Assembly (NCBI RefSeq): GCF_004168255.1
Contig: NZ_SEWG01000004.1
Span: 310,001 to 374,000, forward strand
Origin: Mucilaginibacter terrigena
GTDB lineage: Bacteria > Bacteroidota > Bacteroidia > Sphingobacteriales > Sphingobacteriaceae
DNA: 64,000 nucleotides
Reading direction: 5' to 3'
Below the pieces are notes generated by a model that saw only the letters and a list, made by a program, of their open reading frames with translations, did not search any database and was not told the DNA's origin. Positions 34,276 to 45,549 of the stretch are shown here, piece by piece. Every line of letters begins with the position of its first letter. Position 1 is the first letter of the stretch. The translations under genes were made by a program, and so were the position numbers.

Positions 34276-37200
34276 CTACAACAACACAGCCGGTGCGTTG
34301 GTCAGATTATAAATATCCGCCATCAACTCATCACTTGGGCTAACCTTGTGCGATTTGGACAGCAGGTCTACATACATGGCTTCCTCGCCATCGCGTATCT
34401 TAAATTTAAGCTGGCAGCTTTTGGCCGGATATTTTTCGTTATTGGTGTTGATCACCTGCATCAGGTTATCAAGCAATTGATCGTTCAGGGCTTTTACGTC
34501 CAGGCATACGGTTAACGATTTGGTGAGTTTATCCCGCATTTCGGATAACAAACTCATCACGGTTACCCTCAGGTCCCAGTTATCCTTCTGGCGGAATTTT
34601 TCTTCGATGTTACCCTTGATATGCAGGAAGTACCCGTCGACCATCATGTTGCGGAACTTTACATAGTCTTCGCCAAAAAAGGCAAACTCGTAGCTTTCGT
34701 TATAATCTTCTAAAATAAACGTACCGAACGGTTTACCCATCTTGGTGGTTTTATGCTGTACGTTGGCTACTAACCCGCCAATACAGATCTCGCCGCGCTT
34801 ACGCAGGTTGGCCAGGTTTTCCATTACCTCTTCCCCACCCTCGCCCGAGCGGGCTTTCTGAATGTTCTTAAGTTCGGTGATGGATGTATTGCAGTATTTA
34901 TCAAGCTCCAGTTTATAGTTATCCAGCGGGTGGCCGGTTAAATAGATGCCGATAACTTCTTTCTCATATTTCAGCTTTTCTATCAATGGCCATTCTTCAG
35001 CCTCGGGTAAGGCCGGTTCGGGGATATAAGATGCTACCGAACCACCAAAAAGAGACGATTGCGAGCTGCTCTGTGTGTTCTGGTAATCATTACCATATTT
35101 TATCAGCCGTTCTACCCCGGTTAAAATACCGTTCTCTGTTTTAGCGAAGAACTGCGCGCGGTTCAAGCCAAAATCATCAAAGGCGCCGCCGTAAACCAAA
35201 TTCTCATAAGCCTTGCGGTTTACCGAGCGGGTGTTTGACCGCTGCGCGAAATCATAAACGGTTTTATATGGTCCGCGTTCCTTACGTTCTTCAATTATAC
35301 TTTCAACCGCCTTTTCGCCAACACCCTTTACACCTGTCATTCCAAAACGGATAACACCTTTTCTGTTGGCGGTAAAAGCCATATCGCTCTCGTTGATATC
35401 AGGGCCTAAAACCTCAACACCCATGCGGCGGCATTCTTCCATAAAGAAGGTGATCTTCTCCATGTTGTTCTGGTTATTTAATACCGCTGCCATATATTCT
35501 GCCGGGTAATGCGCTTTTAAATATGCTGTTTGATACGCCACAAAAGCATAACAGGTAGAGTGCGACTTATTGAACGCATATTGTGCAAAGGCTTTCCAGT
35601 CGTTCCAGATCTTGGTGAGCTTATCTTTGGGGTGGCCTTTGGCAATGGCCCCATCCATAAACTGGGCCTCCATTTTATTAAGTACCTCAATTTGCTTTTT
35701 ACCCATCGCCTTACGCAAAACGTCGGCATCGCCTTTACTAAAGCCCGCCAGCTTTTGCGATAAAAGCATCACCTGCTCCTGATACACGGTAATACCATAG
35801 GTTTCGCCCAGGTATTCTTCCATGTCCTGCAAATCAAAGGCGATGGGTTCGATACCGTGCTTACGTTTAATAAACAATGGTATATACTCTATCGGGCCGG
35901 GCCGGTACAGGGCGTTCATGGCAATTAAGTCTTCAAACTTATCCGGCTTAAGGTCGCGCAGGTACATTTGCATCCCGTCGCTTTCAAACTGGAAGGTACC
36001 GTTTGTATCACCACGCTGGTAAAGCTCATAGGTTTTTACATCATCCAGCGGGATATAATCTATATCGATATGTACATCGTGGTTTTGCTTGATAAGCCTT
36101 AGCGCGTCCTTAATAATGGTAAGGGTTTTAAGGCCCAAAAAGTCCATCTTGATAACCCCTGCATCCTCAATCACGCGGCCATCGTACTGGGTAACCAGCA
36201 GGTCGGAGTCTTTAGCGGTAGCCACCGGTACAATGTCTGTCAGATCGTACGGGGCTATAATGATACCTGCGGCGTGCACACCCGTATTACGCACCGAACC
36301 TTCCAGTTTCTCCGCTTCGCGAAGCACTATACCTTTAAGATCGGTTGATTTGTAGATGGCCTGCAATTCGGGCACCTGTTCAATAGCCGTTTTAAGGTTG
36401 ATACCCAATGTTTCGGGCACCAGTTTCTTCAATGCGTTCACATCGCTTAACGGCATATCCAAAACCCTGCCCACATCTTGTATACTTGTACGGGCAGCCA
36501 TAGAGCCGTAGGTAATAATTTGCGCGACCTGGTTCTTACCATATTTATCAACCACGTAATCAATAACCTTTTGGCGGCCGGCATCATCAAAATCCGTATC
36601 AATATCGGGCATGCTCTTACGGTCGGGGTTAAGGAAACGCTCGAACAGGAGGTTGTATTTCAGCGGGTCGATATTGGTGATACCCGTACAATACGCCACT
36701 ACCGATCCCGCCGCCGAGCCACGGCCCGGGCCAATAAATACGCCCATATCGCGCCCTGCCTTTATAAAGTCGGCTACGATCAAAAAGTATCCTGCAAAAC
36801 CCATGGTGCGGATGGTGAACAACTCAAAGTTGATACGCTCTTCGGCCTCGGGGCTAATATCTTTGTAACGCTCTTTAGCGCCCATAAAGGTAAGGTGCTT
36901 CAGGTACTCCCATTGGTTTAGGGTATCCGAATCAGGCGTCATTTCACTGTGGATCTTAAACTCCGGCGGGATAACGTAATTTGGTAACAGGATATCGCGC
37001 TTTAGTTTAAGCACGTCAACCTTGTCAACTATCTCCTGCGTATTATCAAGCGACTCAGGAATATCATGGAACAGCTTACCCATTTCCTCCTGCGTTTTAA
37101 AATAGAATTGGTCGTTGGTAAATCCAAAACGGTAGCCCTTGCCACCTTCTTCGTCGGTAGCTATGGGGGTGCTTTGCAAGTCGCCGGTGTTTACGCAAAG

Positions 37201-37866
37201 CAAAATATCGTGCGCGTTTGAGTCCTGCTGATCCACATAGTGCGAATCGTTTGAGCAGATAACTTTTACATTGTACTTTTTGGCAAATTTCACCAGCACT
37301 GCATTCACAATATTTTGCTCGGGGATATCGTGGCGCTGCATTTCGATGTAGAAATCTTCGCCAAAAAGGTCAAGCCACCATTTAAATTCTATTTCGGCAG
37401 CGGCTTCGCCGTCGCGCAAAATAGCCTGTGGTACCGAAGCCCCCAGACAGCAGGTAGTAGCAATAATACCCTTATGATATTTGAGGATAAGCTCCTTGTC
37501 AATACGCGGCCATTTGCTGTAAAGCCCTTCAATATATCCTAACGAACAAAGCTTTATCAGGTTTTGGTAGCCTTCGGCGTTTTTGGCCAGCATCAGCTGG
37601 TGGTAGCGCTTATCTTTTACTTCTTTTGTGAACTGCTTTTTATGCCTGTCGTCAACCACGTAAAACTCGCAACCCACAATGGGTTTTACATTGTGTTTAC
37701 CCGCTTCGGCCACAAATTTGAACGCGCCAAACATGTTGCCGTGGTCGGTAATGGCCAGGGCCTTCATCCCGTCGGCTGCCGCTTTTTTATATAGCTTTGA
37801 TATATCGGCGGCCCCGTCAAGCAACGAGAATTGGGTGTGTACGTGTAAGTGCGAAAAATCGGGCAT
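34276..37866 (-). CDS. dnaE: DNA polymerase III subunit alpha
   Basis: 1196 aa replicative polymerase. The N-terminal PHP domain (FSHLHVHTQFSLLDGA, then ITDHGNMFGA) is followed by the C-family polymerase core with catalytic Asp421 and Asp423 in PDIDTDFDD, the GPGRGSAAGS block and the helix-hairpin-helix region. An OB-fold follows (FGTFILEDYNESYEFAFFG). Length and architecture are those of DnaE1. Upstream, TAAATTTG on the minus strand (37906-37899) is a possible -7 box; the 252-bp gap 37867-38118 holds nothing else recognised. Confidence 0.97.
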   Translation of the reverse strand: MPDFSHLHVHTQFSLLDGAADISKLYKKAAADGMKALAITDHGNMFGAFKFVAEAGKHNVKPIVGCEFYVVDDRHKKQFTKEVKDKRYHQLMLAKNAEGYQNLIKLCSLGYIEGLYSKWPRIDKELILKYHKGIIATTCCLGASVPQAILRDGEAAAEIEFKWWLDLFGEDFYIEMQRHDIPEQNIVNAVLVKFAKKYNVKVICSNDSHYVDQQDSNAHDILLCVNTGDLQSTPIATDEEGGKGYRFGFTNDQFYFKTQEEMGKLFHDIPESLDNTQEIVDKVDVLKLKRDILLPNYVIPPEFKIHSEMTPDSDTLNQWEYLKHLTFMGAKERYKDISPEAEERINFELFTIRTMGFAGYFLIVADFIKAGRDMGVFIGPGRGSAAGSVVAYCTGITNIDPLKYNLLFERFLNPDRKSMPDIDTDFDDAGRQKVIDYVVDKYGKNQVAQIITYGSMAARTSIQDVGRVLDMPLSDVNALKKLVPETLGINLKTAIEQVPELQAIYKSTDLKGIVLREAEKLEGSVRNTGVHAAGIIIAPYDLTDIVPVATAKDSDLLVTQYDGRVIEDAGVIKMDFLGLKTLTIIKDALRLIKQNHDVHIDIDYIPLDDVKTYELYQRGDTNGTFQFESDGMQMYLRDLKPDKFEDLIAMNALYRPGPIEYIPLFIKRKHGIEPIAFDLQDMEEYLGETYGITVYQEQVMLLSQKLAGFSKGDADVLRKAMGKKQIEVLNKMEAQFMDGAIAKGHPKDKLTKIWNDWKAFAQYAFNKSHSTCYAFVAYQTAYLKAHYPAEYMAAVLNNQNNMEKITFFMEECRRMGVEVLGPDINESDMAFTANRKGVIRFGMTGVKGVGEKAVESIIEERKERGPYKTVYDFAQRSNTRSVNRKAYENLVYGGAFDDFGLNRAQFFAKTENGILTGVERLIKYGNDYQNTQSSSQSSLFGGSVASYIPEPALPEAEEWPLIEKLKYEKEVIGIYLTGHPLDNYKLELDKYCNTSITELKNIQKARSGEGGEEVMENLANLRKRGEICIGGLVANVQHKTTKMGKPFGTFILEDYNESYEFAFFGEDYVKFRNMMVDGYFLHIKGNIEEKFRQKDNWDLRVTVMSLLSEMRDKLTKSLTVCLDVKALNDQLLDNLMQVINTNNEKYPAKSCQLKFKIRDGEEAMYVDLLSKSHKVSPSDELMADIYNLTNAPAVLL

Positions 37867-38118
37867 ATTATATCTGAATCAACTAATCCGGTGGATTACA
37901 AATTTAGCGAAAAGGATGTTTTTTGGATATTAAAAAGAAGCAAATCTTTCCACAGGCGGCTTACAATACTGGCGTGTTGTCACTTATGTATTGTAAAATT
38001 ATCCTTATAGCCATTTTCCTCAAACATTTCTTTTTTAGTAATGTTAAAAAACGCAGAGCACGGTGTGTTTAGCACATAATTTGTATAACAATAGGTAATA
38101 ACCCTAACCTTTAAGAAT

Positions 38119-41100
38119 TTGGAACGATTTGGACGTATAGCCCTTAAAACAATACTTTGGATAATTGCAAGTGTCATCTTTTTGGTGTTGCTTGTAGTTA
38201 TTTTAATACAGGTACCCGCCGTACAAAACTATGCGAAAGACAAGGCTGTTACTTTTTTACAAAATAAAATCCATACTAAAGTAGAGATAGGCCACATCAG
38301 CCTTGGCCTGCCTAAATTGCTGGTGCTGGAAGATGTTTATTTTGAAGACCAGAAAAAAGACACCCTTATAGCGGGCGATAAACTGAAGGTTGACATCACC
38401 CTGTTAAAGCTGCTGAAAAATAAGGTCGAGATAAACGAGATAAACCTGGAAGGCATTACTGCCAACATTAGCCGTGGACCGGATAGCCTGTTCAACTTCG
38501 ATTATATCATGAAAGCTTTTGCCGGCGAGCAGAAGAAAGAAGTTAAGCCCGAAGACACTACCTCTACCATGAAGTTTTCGGTAGATAAGATCATCCTGGA
38601 CAGGATTAACATTAAGTACAAGGATGTAACTACCGGCAACGACGTGAAATTCCTGCTGGGCCACTTTGATACCCGCATCAAGGATTTTGACCTGGATAAG
38701 ATGAAGTTTACCATCCCCAAGATAAACCTGAGCGGCGTGAACGCTAAAATTATTCAAACCCCTGCTGGTTCGTCAATTAAACAAGCCGCTACCATTGATA
38801 CCGCCACCGCGCCGTTAAACATGGACCTTAGCCTGGGCGAGATAAACATAGACAAGGTTAAGGTTGATTACAAAAGCAGCGAAATGGCCGCCAAGGTTGA
38901 CCTGGGTACCTTTTTGGTGGAGATGGATAAGATAGATATGAAGAACCAGCATGTGGGTATCAAATCTATCAAGCTGGATAATACCAACGCGGGGCTTACC
39001 TTTGCCAAACCGGCTACCGTTACCAAAGCGGTTGAAAAAACAATTAAAAAAATTGACACGCTGACTTCAAGAACGCAAGCCAAAGGCTGGACAGCCAGCC
39101 TGAACCGTATAACCCTTACCAACGATAATATTAAGTTTGATAATGATGCTCAAAAACCCCTGCCACGTGGTTTGGATTTTGCACACATGGGTATCAAAAA
39201 CTTAAATACCGACATACAGGACCTTAACTACACCCCGGATAGCTTATCGGGTAAGGTTAACTCCTTCACCTTTGCAGAGAAAAGCGGGTTAAAGATCAAT
39301 AAATTCCATACCACGTTTTTTTATGGCCCAAGAAGTGCTTACCTGAAAGACCTGCTGGTAGAAACGCCAACATCAGTGATACAAAAGGATCTGCAGGTGG
39401 GTTATCCTTCTATCGAATCGTTAACCAAAAACCTGGGCAAGCTTAGCATCAACGCCAATCTCGATGGCAGCAAGTTGGGCTTGCGCGATGTATTGCTGCT
39501 GATGCCAACCATGGCCTCGATGGAGCCGTTTAAATCATCGCCAAACTCGGTCATCAAAATAAACGGGCGCGTAAATGGTACGGTTGACAACCTGCATATC
39601 CCCAATATCGAGATAAGCGGTTTTGGCAACACTTACGTAAAAGCATCGGCCAATATGCGTGGCCTGCCTGATGTGAATAAGGCTTATGTAGACCTTAACA
39701 TCAACGATTTCCGTACCACACGCAATGATATTGCCCGCCTGGCACCAAAAGGCACCATCCCCCCAAATGTGAGCGTCCCCGAAAATATGGACCTGAAAGG
39801 CACCTTTAAAGGCACTATGAAAAACTTTAACACCAAACTAAACCTGCGCAGCAGCTACGGCGCGGTTGATTTGGTGGCAGCCATGAAAAGCGGTAAACGC
39901 AAAGGAAGCGAAACTTACTCGGCCAATATAAAGGCCAATAATTTAAACGTTGGGGCGTTAACTAAACAACCGCAAATGGTGGGTTTTGTAACCATGAAAG
40001 CCAATATCAGCGGCACCGGCCTCGACCCAAAAACCGCCAGCCTTAAATTTAACGGCGATGTTGTAAGCGCCAACGTTAAGGGCTACACCTACCGTAACCT
40101 GGTGATGAACGGTACCGCCCGCAACGGCAGCTACGTAGCCAAAGCCCGCATGAAAGACCCTAACATCAATTTTACTTTGGATGCTAAGGCCAATATGAAC
40201 AAGAAGTATCCATCGGTTAACGCAACGCTTTTGGTGGATAGCATTGATCTGCAGAAACTGAACTTTACCAAAACCCCGATGCGCTTCCACGGCAAAATTA
40301 TTGCCGATGTACCTACTGCCGACCCGGATTACCTGAACGCCAACATACTGGCTACAGACCTGGTGGTGAACAATAACGGGCAGCGCATTCAAATGGATAC
40401 CATCAGCCTGATATCAACCGCCAACGCCGATAGCAGCACCTTAAAATTAAAAACCCCCATGTTTTACGCGCACATGGGTGGCAAATACAAGCTAACCCAA
40501 ATTGCCCCCGCTATACAGGATGTGGTTGATAAATATTACAATACCAGCCTGGGCAGCAAAACCCCGCGCGTAAAGATCAAATACTCGCCGCAGCAATTTA
40601 CGTTTGATGCACGACTGGTTAAAACCCCGTTGGTAACCCAGTTTGTACCCGACCTGAAACAACTTGACCCGGTATTATTTAACGGCCGCTTTAACAGCAC
40701 CACCGGCGAGCTGGTGGTAAATGGCTCGGCACCAAAGGTTGTTTATGGCACCAATACGGTTAATAACCTTAAACTGGCTATCAACACCGGCAATAATGCT
40801 TTAAACTACAGCTTTAATGTCGACGAGGTAAAAGTAGGGTCCTCGCTCGATCTGCTTTTCACCAGCATAACCGGCGCGGCTCAAAATAACAAATTAGGTA
40901 TAAACCTGCAGGTAAGGGATGCCGCCAAAAAAGAACGTTATCGCATTGCAGGCCAGTTTAGCGTACTGCCAGATCAGTATCAGTTCAGCTTTTTGCAGAA
41001 CGGTTTGCTGCTTGATTATACCCCATGGGCAGTTAGCGCGGATAACGCCTTGTTTTACGGCGCTAAGGGGATACTGGCGCGCAACTTCAGCATTACCAAC

Positions 41101-43236
41101 AGCAACCAGGTGCTGAGCGCCAATAGTAACTCGGGCGAGTACAATTCGCCTATAACAGTTGATTTCAGGAATTTCCGCATCGAAACTTTGACCAAACTGG
41201 CCAAACAGGATTCGTTACTGGTTGGCGGCATGATCAATGGTAATGCGGTGGTAAGCAACTTCCAGAAATCGCCTGTATTTACCGCGGCACTTAATGTAAG
41301 CGATTTTAACTTTAAAGGCGATACCGTGGGTAACATAGCCCTTAAGGTAAACAACCAAACCCAAAATGCTTACGCCGCGCAAATGAGCATCACCGGCAAA
41401 GGTAACCAGGTAGACCTGAACGGCATGTATTACACCACGCCCGAAAGCCGGTTTGACCTGAACCTGAATATTGTTAACCTGGGGATGAAGAGTATCGAGG
41501 GTTTTAGCTTTGGCGCCATCCGCAACTCCAGCGGCAACATCACCGGTCAGTTAAAAATAACGGGCACAACCACCGCGCCGGCCGTGCGGGGCGATATACA
41601 ATTCAACAAGGTGGCCTTTAACGTAAGTATGCTCAACTCCTACTTTACCATGCCCAAGGAGAGCATTACATTTAACGACGAGGGCATCCGCTTTAACGAC
41701 TTTACGCTGGTTGATTCTACCAACAACAAGGCGGTTATCTCGGGTTCTATCTACACCAAAACCTACACCGACTTTAAGTTTGGGATGAACATACGGTCGG
41801 ATAACTTCAGGGTTATTAACTCCACCAAAGCCGACAATAAATTATTTTACGGTAAGCTTTACATGGATAGCAATATTAAAGTGCGGGGCGATATGGCCAA
41901 GCCTGTAGTTGACGCCACGCTTACCGTTAACGATAAAACAGATATGGTTTTTGTACTGCCAACCAGCGACCCGGGTGTTGAAGACCGTAAAGGTGTGGTT
42001 GAATTTTTTGATGCCAGCGCGCCCAAAACCGATTCGATACTAATGGCACGCCAGCTGGATTCGCTGAAACAATCGGAAATTACCGGGCTTGACGTGAATG
42101 CCACCGTAAATATTGATAAGAACGCCGCCTTTACCATTGTAGTTGATGAGCGCAACGGCGATGTGGTACACCTGAAAGGCGAAGCACACCTTAGCGGCGG
42201 GATAGACCCAAGTGGTAAAACAAGCTTAACCGGTACCTTTACTGTAAACAGCGGCTCGTACAATTTATCGTACGCTACCGTATCGCGTAAGTTTAACTTT
42301 AAGCAGGGCAGCACCATCACCTGGACAGGCGACCCAACCACCGCCAATATCGACCTGACCGCTATTTATGTAGCCAACGTTCCGCCGATAGACCTGGTAG
42401 CCAATCAGCTAAGCGACCAAAACACTACGCAATACAAGCAAAAGCTGCCGTTCAACGTAAACCTTAACTTACGTAACGAATTAATGAAACCCGATATCAG
42501 CTTTGATATTACCCTGCCCGATAGCAACTACAACGTATCAGGCGAGGTAACCAACACCGTGGATACCCGCCTTGCCCAAATACGGCAGGACCCTAACGAA
42601 CTGAACAAACAGGTGCTTGGTGTTTTAGTGCTTGGCCACTTTATTGGCGATAACCCGCTGCAAAGCCAGGGCGGCAGCGCAGGTGTGCAGGGCGCTATCC
42701 GCAACAGCGTAAGCAGTTTATTAACCGACCAACTGAACAGCCTTGCCGGCGGCCTGATCTCCGGCGTAGACCTCAACTTTGGTTTAACATCCGGGCAGGA
42801 CTACTCATCCGGTACGGCCACCAACCGAACAGACCTGAACGTAGGTTTATCAAAACGCTTCCTTAACGACAGGCTTACCGTATCGGTAGGTAATAACTTT
42901 AACCTGGAAGGCGCGCAACAGGGGCAAAAAACATCCAACATAGCCGGTAACGTTTCGGTTAATTATAAGCTGAGCAAAGACGGCCGCTATACCCTGCGCG
43001 CTTACCGTAAAGATGAGTTTGTAGTGATACAGGGGCAGATCATCGAAACCGGTGTAGGCTTCTCGCTCACTGTAGATTATAACCGCTTCCGCGAGATCTT
43101 CCGCAAACGTACCGAGCAGGAAAAAGAAATGCGCCGTAAATACAAAGAAGAGCAAAAAATAAAAGACGAGCAGGAAAAAGCATCGCAGCAAAAAGATAAA
43201 GACGAAAGAACTAAGACCCAGACCACAACCTTATGA
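38119..43236 (+). CDS. tamB: TamB/YtfN family translocation and assembly module protein
   Basis: 1705 aa inner-membrane-anchored, periplasm-spanning protein. One N-terminal membrane helix (LWIIASVIFLVLLVVILIQV, about 13-32) is followed by a long beta-rich body of AsmA/DUF490-type repeats, with the TamB domain near the C-terminus (about 1280-1650). The last 40 residues are strongly charged (EKEMRRKYKEEQKIKDEQEK and beyond), an extra tail. The start is TTG at 38119; no ATG is available near the conserved N-terminus. It overlaps the next gene by ATGA. TamB-type proteins help outer-membrane assembly and lipid transport. Confidence 0.93.
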   Translation: MERFGRIALKTILWIIASVIFLVLLVVILIQVPAVQNYAKDKAVTFLQNKIHTKVEIGHISLGLPKLLVLEDVYFEDQKKDTLIAGDKLKVDITLLKLLKNKVEINEINLEGITANISRGPDSLFNFDYIMKAFAGEQKKEVKPEDTTSTMKFSVDKIILDRINIKYKDVTTGNDVKFLLGHFDTRIKDFDLDKMKFTIPKINLSGVNAKIIQTPAGSSIKQAATIDTATAPLNMDLSLGEINIDKVKVDYKSSEMAAKVDLGTFLVEMDKIDMKNQHVGIKSIKLDNTNAGLTFAKPATVTKAVEKTIKKIDTLTSRTQAKGWTASLNRITLTNDNIKFDNDAQKPLPRGLDFAHMGIKNLNTDIQDLNYTPDSLSGKVNSFTFAEKSGLKINKFHTTFFYGPRSAYLKDLLVETPTSVIQKDLQVGYPSIESLTKNLGKLSINANLDGSKLGLRDVLLLMPTMASMEPFKSSPNSVIKINGRVNGTVDNLHIPNIEISGFGNTYVKASANMRGLPDVNKAYVDLNINDFRTTRNDIARLAPKGTIPPNVSVPENMDLKGTFKGTMKNFNTKLNLRSSYGAVDLVAAMKSGKRKGSETYSANIKANNLNVGALTKQPQMVGFVTMKANISGTGLDPKTASLKFNGDVVSANVKGYTYRNLVMNGTARNGSYVAKARMKDPNINFTLDAKANMNKKYPSVNATLLVDSIDLQKLNFTKTPMRFHGKIIADVPTADPDYLNANILATDLVVNNNGQRIQMDTISLISTANADSSTLKLKTPMFYAHMGGKYKLTQIAPAIQDVVDKYYNTSLGSKTPRVKIKYSPQQFTFDARLVKTPLVTQFVPDLKQLDPVLFNGRFNSTTGELVVNGSAPKVVYGTNTVNNLKLAINTGNNALNYSFNVDEVKVGSSLDLLFTSITGAAQNNKLGINLQVRDAAKKERYRIAGQFSVLPDQYQFSFLQNGLLLDYTPWAVSADNALFYGAKGILARNFSITNSNQVLSANSNSGEYNSPITVDFRNFRIETLTKLAKQDSLLVGGMINGNAVVSNFQKSPVFTAALNVSDFNFKGDTVGNIALKVNNQTQNAYAAQMSITGKGNQVDLNGMYYTTPESRFDLNLNIVNLGMKSIEGFSFGAIRNSSGNITGQLKITGTTTAPAVRGDIQFNKVAFNVSMLNSYFTMPKESITFNDEGIRFNDFTLVDSTNNKAVISGSIYTKTYTDFKFGMNIRSDNFRVINSTKADNKLFYGKLYMDSNIKVRGDMAKPVVDATLTVNDKTDMVFVLPTSDPGVEDRKGVVEFFDASAPKTDSILMARQLDSLKQSEITGLDVNATVNIDKNAAFTIVVDERNGDVVHLKGEAHLSGGIDPSGKTSLTGTFTVNSGSYNLSYATVSRKFNFKQGSTITWTGDPTTANIDLTAIYVANVPPIDLVANQLSDQNTTQYKQKLPFNVNLNLRNELMKPDISFDITLPDSNYNVSGEVTNTVDTRLAQIRQDPNELNKQVLGVLVLGHFIGDNPLQSQGGSAGVQGAIRNSVSSLLTDQLNSLAGGLISGVDLNFGLTSGQDYSSGTATNRTDLNVGLSKRFLNDRLTVSVGNNFNLEGAQQGQKTSNIAGNVSVNYKLSKDGRYTLRAYRKDEFVVIQGQIIETGVGFSLTVDYNRFREIFRKRTEQEKEMRRKYKEEQKIKDEQEKASQQKDKDERTKTQTTTL

Positions 43237-45494
43237 TAAAACGTATAATATATTTATTATCACTGGCCGTTATACTAAACGCTTGCAGTACCACCAAATA
43301 CGTACCCGAGGGTGAAAAGTTATATACCGGCGGCACGGTAAAGGTTGAGGATAAAGCCATTTCAAAAAGTGACTCGAAAAACATCAGCGCCGAAATGAAG
43401 ACCTTGATACGCCCTAAACCAAACTCGGCAATATTAGGCATGCGTATAAAGCTGTGGTTATATTATAAAACCAAAAATCGTAAAGGGTTTATCCAAAAAT
43501 TCCTGAGCAAATACGGCGAGCCACCAGTGTATGTAAGCCAGGTTGACCTGGCCAAGAACAGCGAAATTATGACTAACCGCCTGCAAAACGAAAGTTATTT
43601 CCAGGCAAGTGTTAGCGGCGATACCATCGGAAAAAAGAAAACCGCCAAGGCTGTTTTTACCGCCTTGCCCGGCCCATCGTACACCATCCGTAACATCACT
43701 TTCCCAAGCGCTACAGATAACAGCCTTGATACCGCTATTAAAGGCACACAGGCCGGTACCCTGTTAAAAAGCGGTGATAAGTATAACCTTGATGTTATCA
43801 AATCGGAGCGCATCCGTATCGATACCCGGTTAAAGGAAGAGGGCTTCTTCTACTTCGCGCCCGAGCAACTGATAGTAAGGGTTGATAGTACGGTGGATAC
43901 ACACAAGGTTGACCTTGTTGTTAAGATTAAAGAAACCACCCCCGAGCAGGCCCGTGAAATTTACACCATCCGTAATATTTATGTTTACCCAAACTATTCG
44001 CTGCGCGATACCTCGCTAAAGCTGGACCAGGCACAAGCCTACCGTTGGTATAACATCATCGACCCACGCAAAACCGTAAGGCCATATATCTTTGCTAATA
44101 CGGTATTGCTGCACCCTAATGATGTGTACAGCCGCGAGGTGCATAATAACTCGTTAAACAGGTTTATTAACCTGGGGCCGTACCGTTACGTAAAAAACAG
44201 GTTCGAGGATGTAACACCCGACTCGCCAAAGCTGGATGTTTATTATTTCCTAACCCCATACAAACGCAAATCGTTACAGGCCGAAATTATAGGCCGTACC
44301 ACATCGGCTAATTACACCGGTACCCAAATAAACCTTAGCTGGAAAAACCGCAACGCTTTTAAAGGCGGCGAGCTTTTAACCGTTACCCTTTTTGGTAGTA
44401 CCGATGTGCAGGTTGGCGGCCAAAACAATGGCTTCAACGTTTTCCAATATGGTGCCCAAACCAGCCTGTCGTGGCCGCGGTTAATTAGCCCGTTCAATTT
44501 CCGGTCGGCTAACGCCTATATACCGCGCACCATTTTAACGCTGGGCTATACATCTGTAGTAAGGCAAAAGCTGTATTCGCTTAACTCGTTTACCGGGTCA
44601 TTTGGTTACCAGTTTAAATCTGATATACATAAAACGCATGAGTTAAACCTACTGGAGGTAGCCTATGTAAAGCCGCGTAACATTACCGACCTGTATACAG
44701 ATAGCATCAGGAACCCTAATAACCGTAACCCTTCGCTTAAGCACGTTATCGACCCGCAATTTACCATGGGCCCAAGCTATGCCTATACTTATGATAACAC
44801 TACCGAAGACTATCGTACCAACAGCCTTTATTATCGCGGCAAGTTAAGCCTGTCAAATAACTTGTATGGCATTATAAGTGGTGCCGATACCCTGGCCGGT
44901 AAAGTAAAAACATTATTTGGTGCCGTGTTTAACCAATATGTTAAAGCCGAGGCGGAGATACGGTTCTTCCATAAATTAACCACAGGTAGTAAAATTGCCA
45001 CCCGGTTATTGGTGGGGGTTGGTTTGCCCTATGGCAACTCTACTATACTGCCGTATAACCAGCAGTTTTTTATAGGCGGCCCTAACAGTTTAAGAGGCTT
45101 CCGGCCCCGGTCGATAGGCCCCGGCACGGTTGACCCAAGCCCGGGTGATGCCAATACATTTATTGCCGACCAAAGCGGCGATATAAAACTGGAAGCCAAT
45201 ATCGAGTACCGGCAAAAATTGTTCAGCATTGTATATGGCGCTTTGTTTGCCGATGCCGGTAACATCTGGAACGCCAAGCCACACCAGGTGGGTGGTACAT
45301 TTGGCCCCAACTTTTTAACGCAAATGGCGGTAGATGCCGGCTTTGGTTTAAGGTTTGATGCCACCATATTGGTATTGCGTACCGACTTGGGTTTCCCGCT
45401 GATAAGGCCTTACACGCCTGCCGGTGGCACACGTTCGATAACCCCAAGCTTTAAAAATGCCATCTTTAATATCGCTATCGGTTATCCGTTTTGA
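43233..45494 (+). CDS. tamL: TamL, BamA/TamA-like outer-membrane lipoprotein
   Basis: 753 aa Omp85-family protein. It starts with a lipoprotein signal (LSLAVILNAC, Cys18), followed by POTRA-like domains (about 100-340) and a 16-strand-type barrel with the conserved LRGFRPRSIGPG loop near residue 624. Pairing with tamB by a 4-bp overlap fits the TAM of Bacteroidota, where a lipidated TamA homologue (TamL) replaces TamA. The protein inserts or assists insertion of outer-membrane proteins. Confidence 0.92.
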   Translation: MIKRIIYLLSLAVILNACSTTKYVPEGEKLYTGGTVKVEDKAISKSDSKNISAEMKTLIRPKPNSAILGMRIKLWLYYKTKNRKGFIQKFLSKYGEPPVYVSQVDLAKNSEIMTNRLQNESYFQASVSGDTIGKKKTAKAVFTALPGPSYTIRNITFPSATDNSLDTAIKGTQAGTLLKSGDKYNLDVIKSERIRIDTRLKEEGFFYFAPEQLIVRVDSTVDTHKVDLVVKIKETTPEQAREIYTIRNIYVYPNYSLRDTSLKLDQAQAYRWYNIIDPRKTVRPYIFANTVLLHPNDVYSREVHNNSLNRFINLGPYRYVKNRFEDVTPDSPKLDVYYFLTPYKRKSLQAEIIGRTTSANYTGTQINLSWKNRNAFKGGELLTVTLFGSTDVQVGGQNNGFNVFQYGAQTSLSWPRLISPFNFRSANAYIPRTILTLGYTSVVRQKLYSLNSFTGSFGYQFKSDIHKTHELNLLEVAYVKPRNITDLYTDSIRNPNNRNPSLKHVIDPQFTMGPSYAYTYDNTTEDYRTNSLYYRGKLSLSNNLYGIISGADTLAGKVKTLFGAVFNQYVKAEAEIRFFHKLTTGSKIATRLLVGVGLPYGNSTILPYNQQFFIGGPNSLRGFRPRSIGPGTVDPSPGDANTFIADQSGDIKLEANIEYRQKLFSIVYGALFADAGNIWNAKPHQVGGTFGPNFLTQMAVDAGFGLRFDATILVLRTDLGFPLIRPYTPAGGTRSITPSFKNAIFNIAIGYPF

Positions 45495-45549
45495 TTATTT
45501 ATTGATTTAGTGAATTAGTGATTGATCGCTATATTGCCGCCGTTTGAAA

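Noticed and set aside
34249..37933. Many 60-150 codon plus-strand frames opposite dnaE
   Set aside because: They are shadow frames of a strongly coding minus-strand gene, with no motifs of their own.
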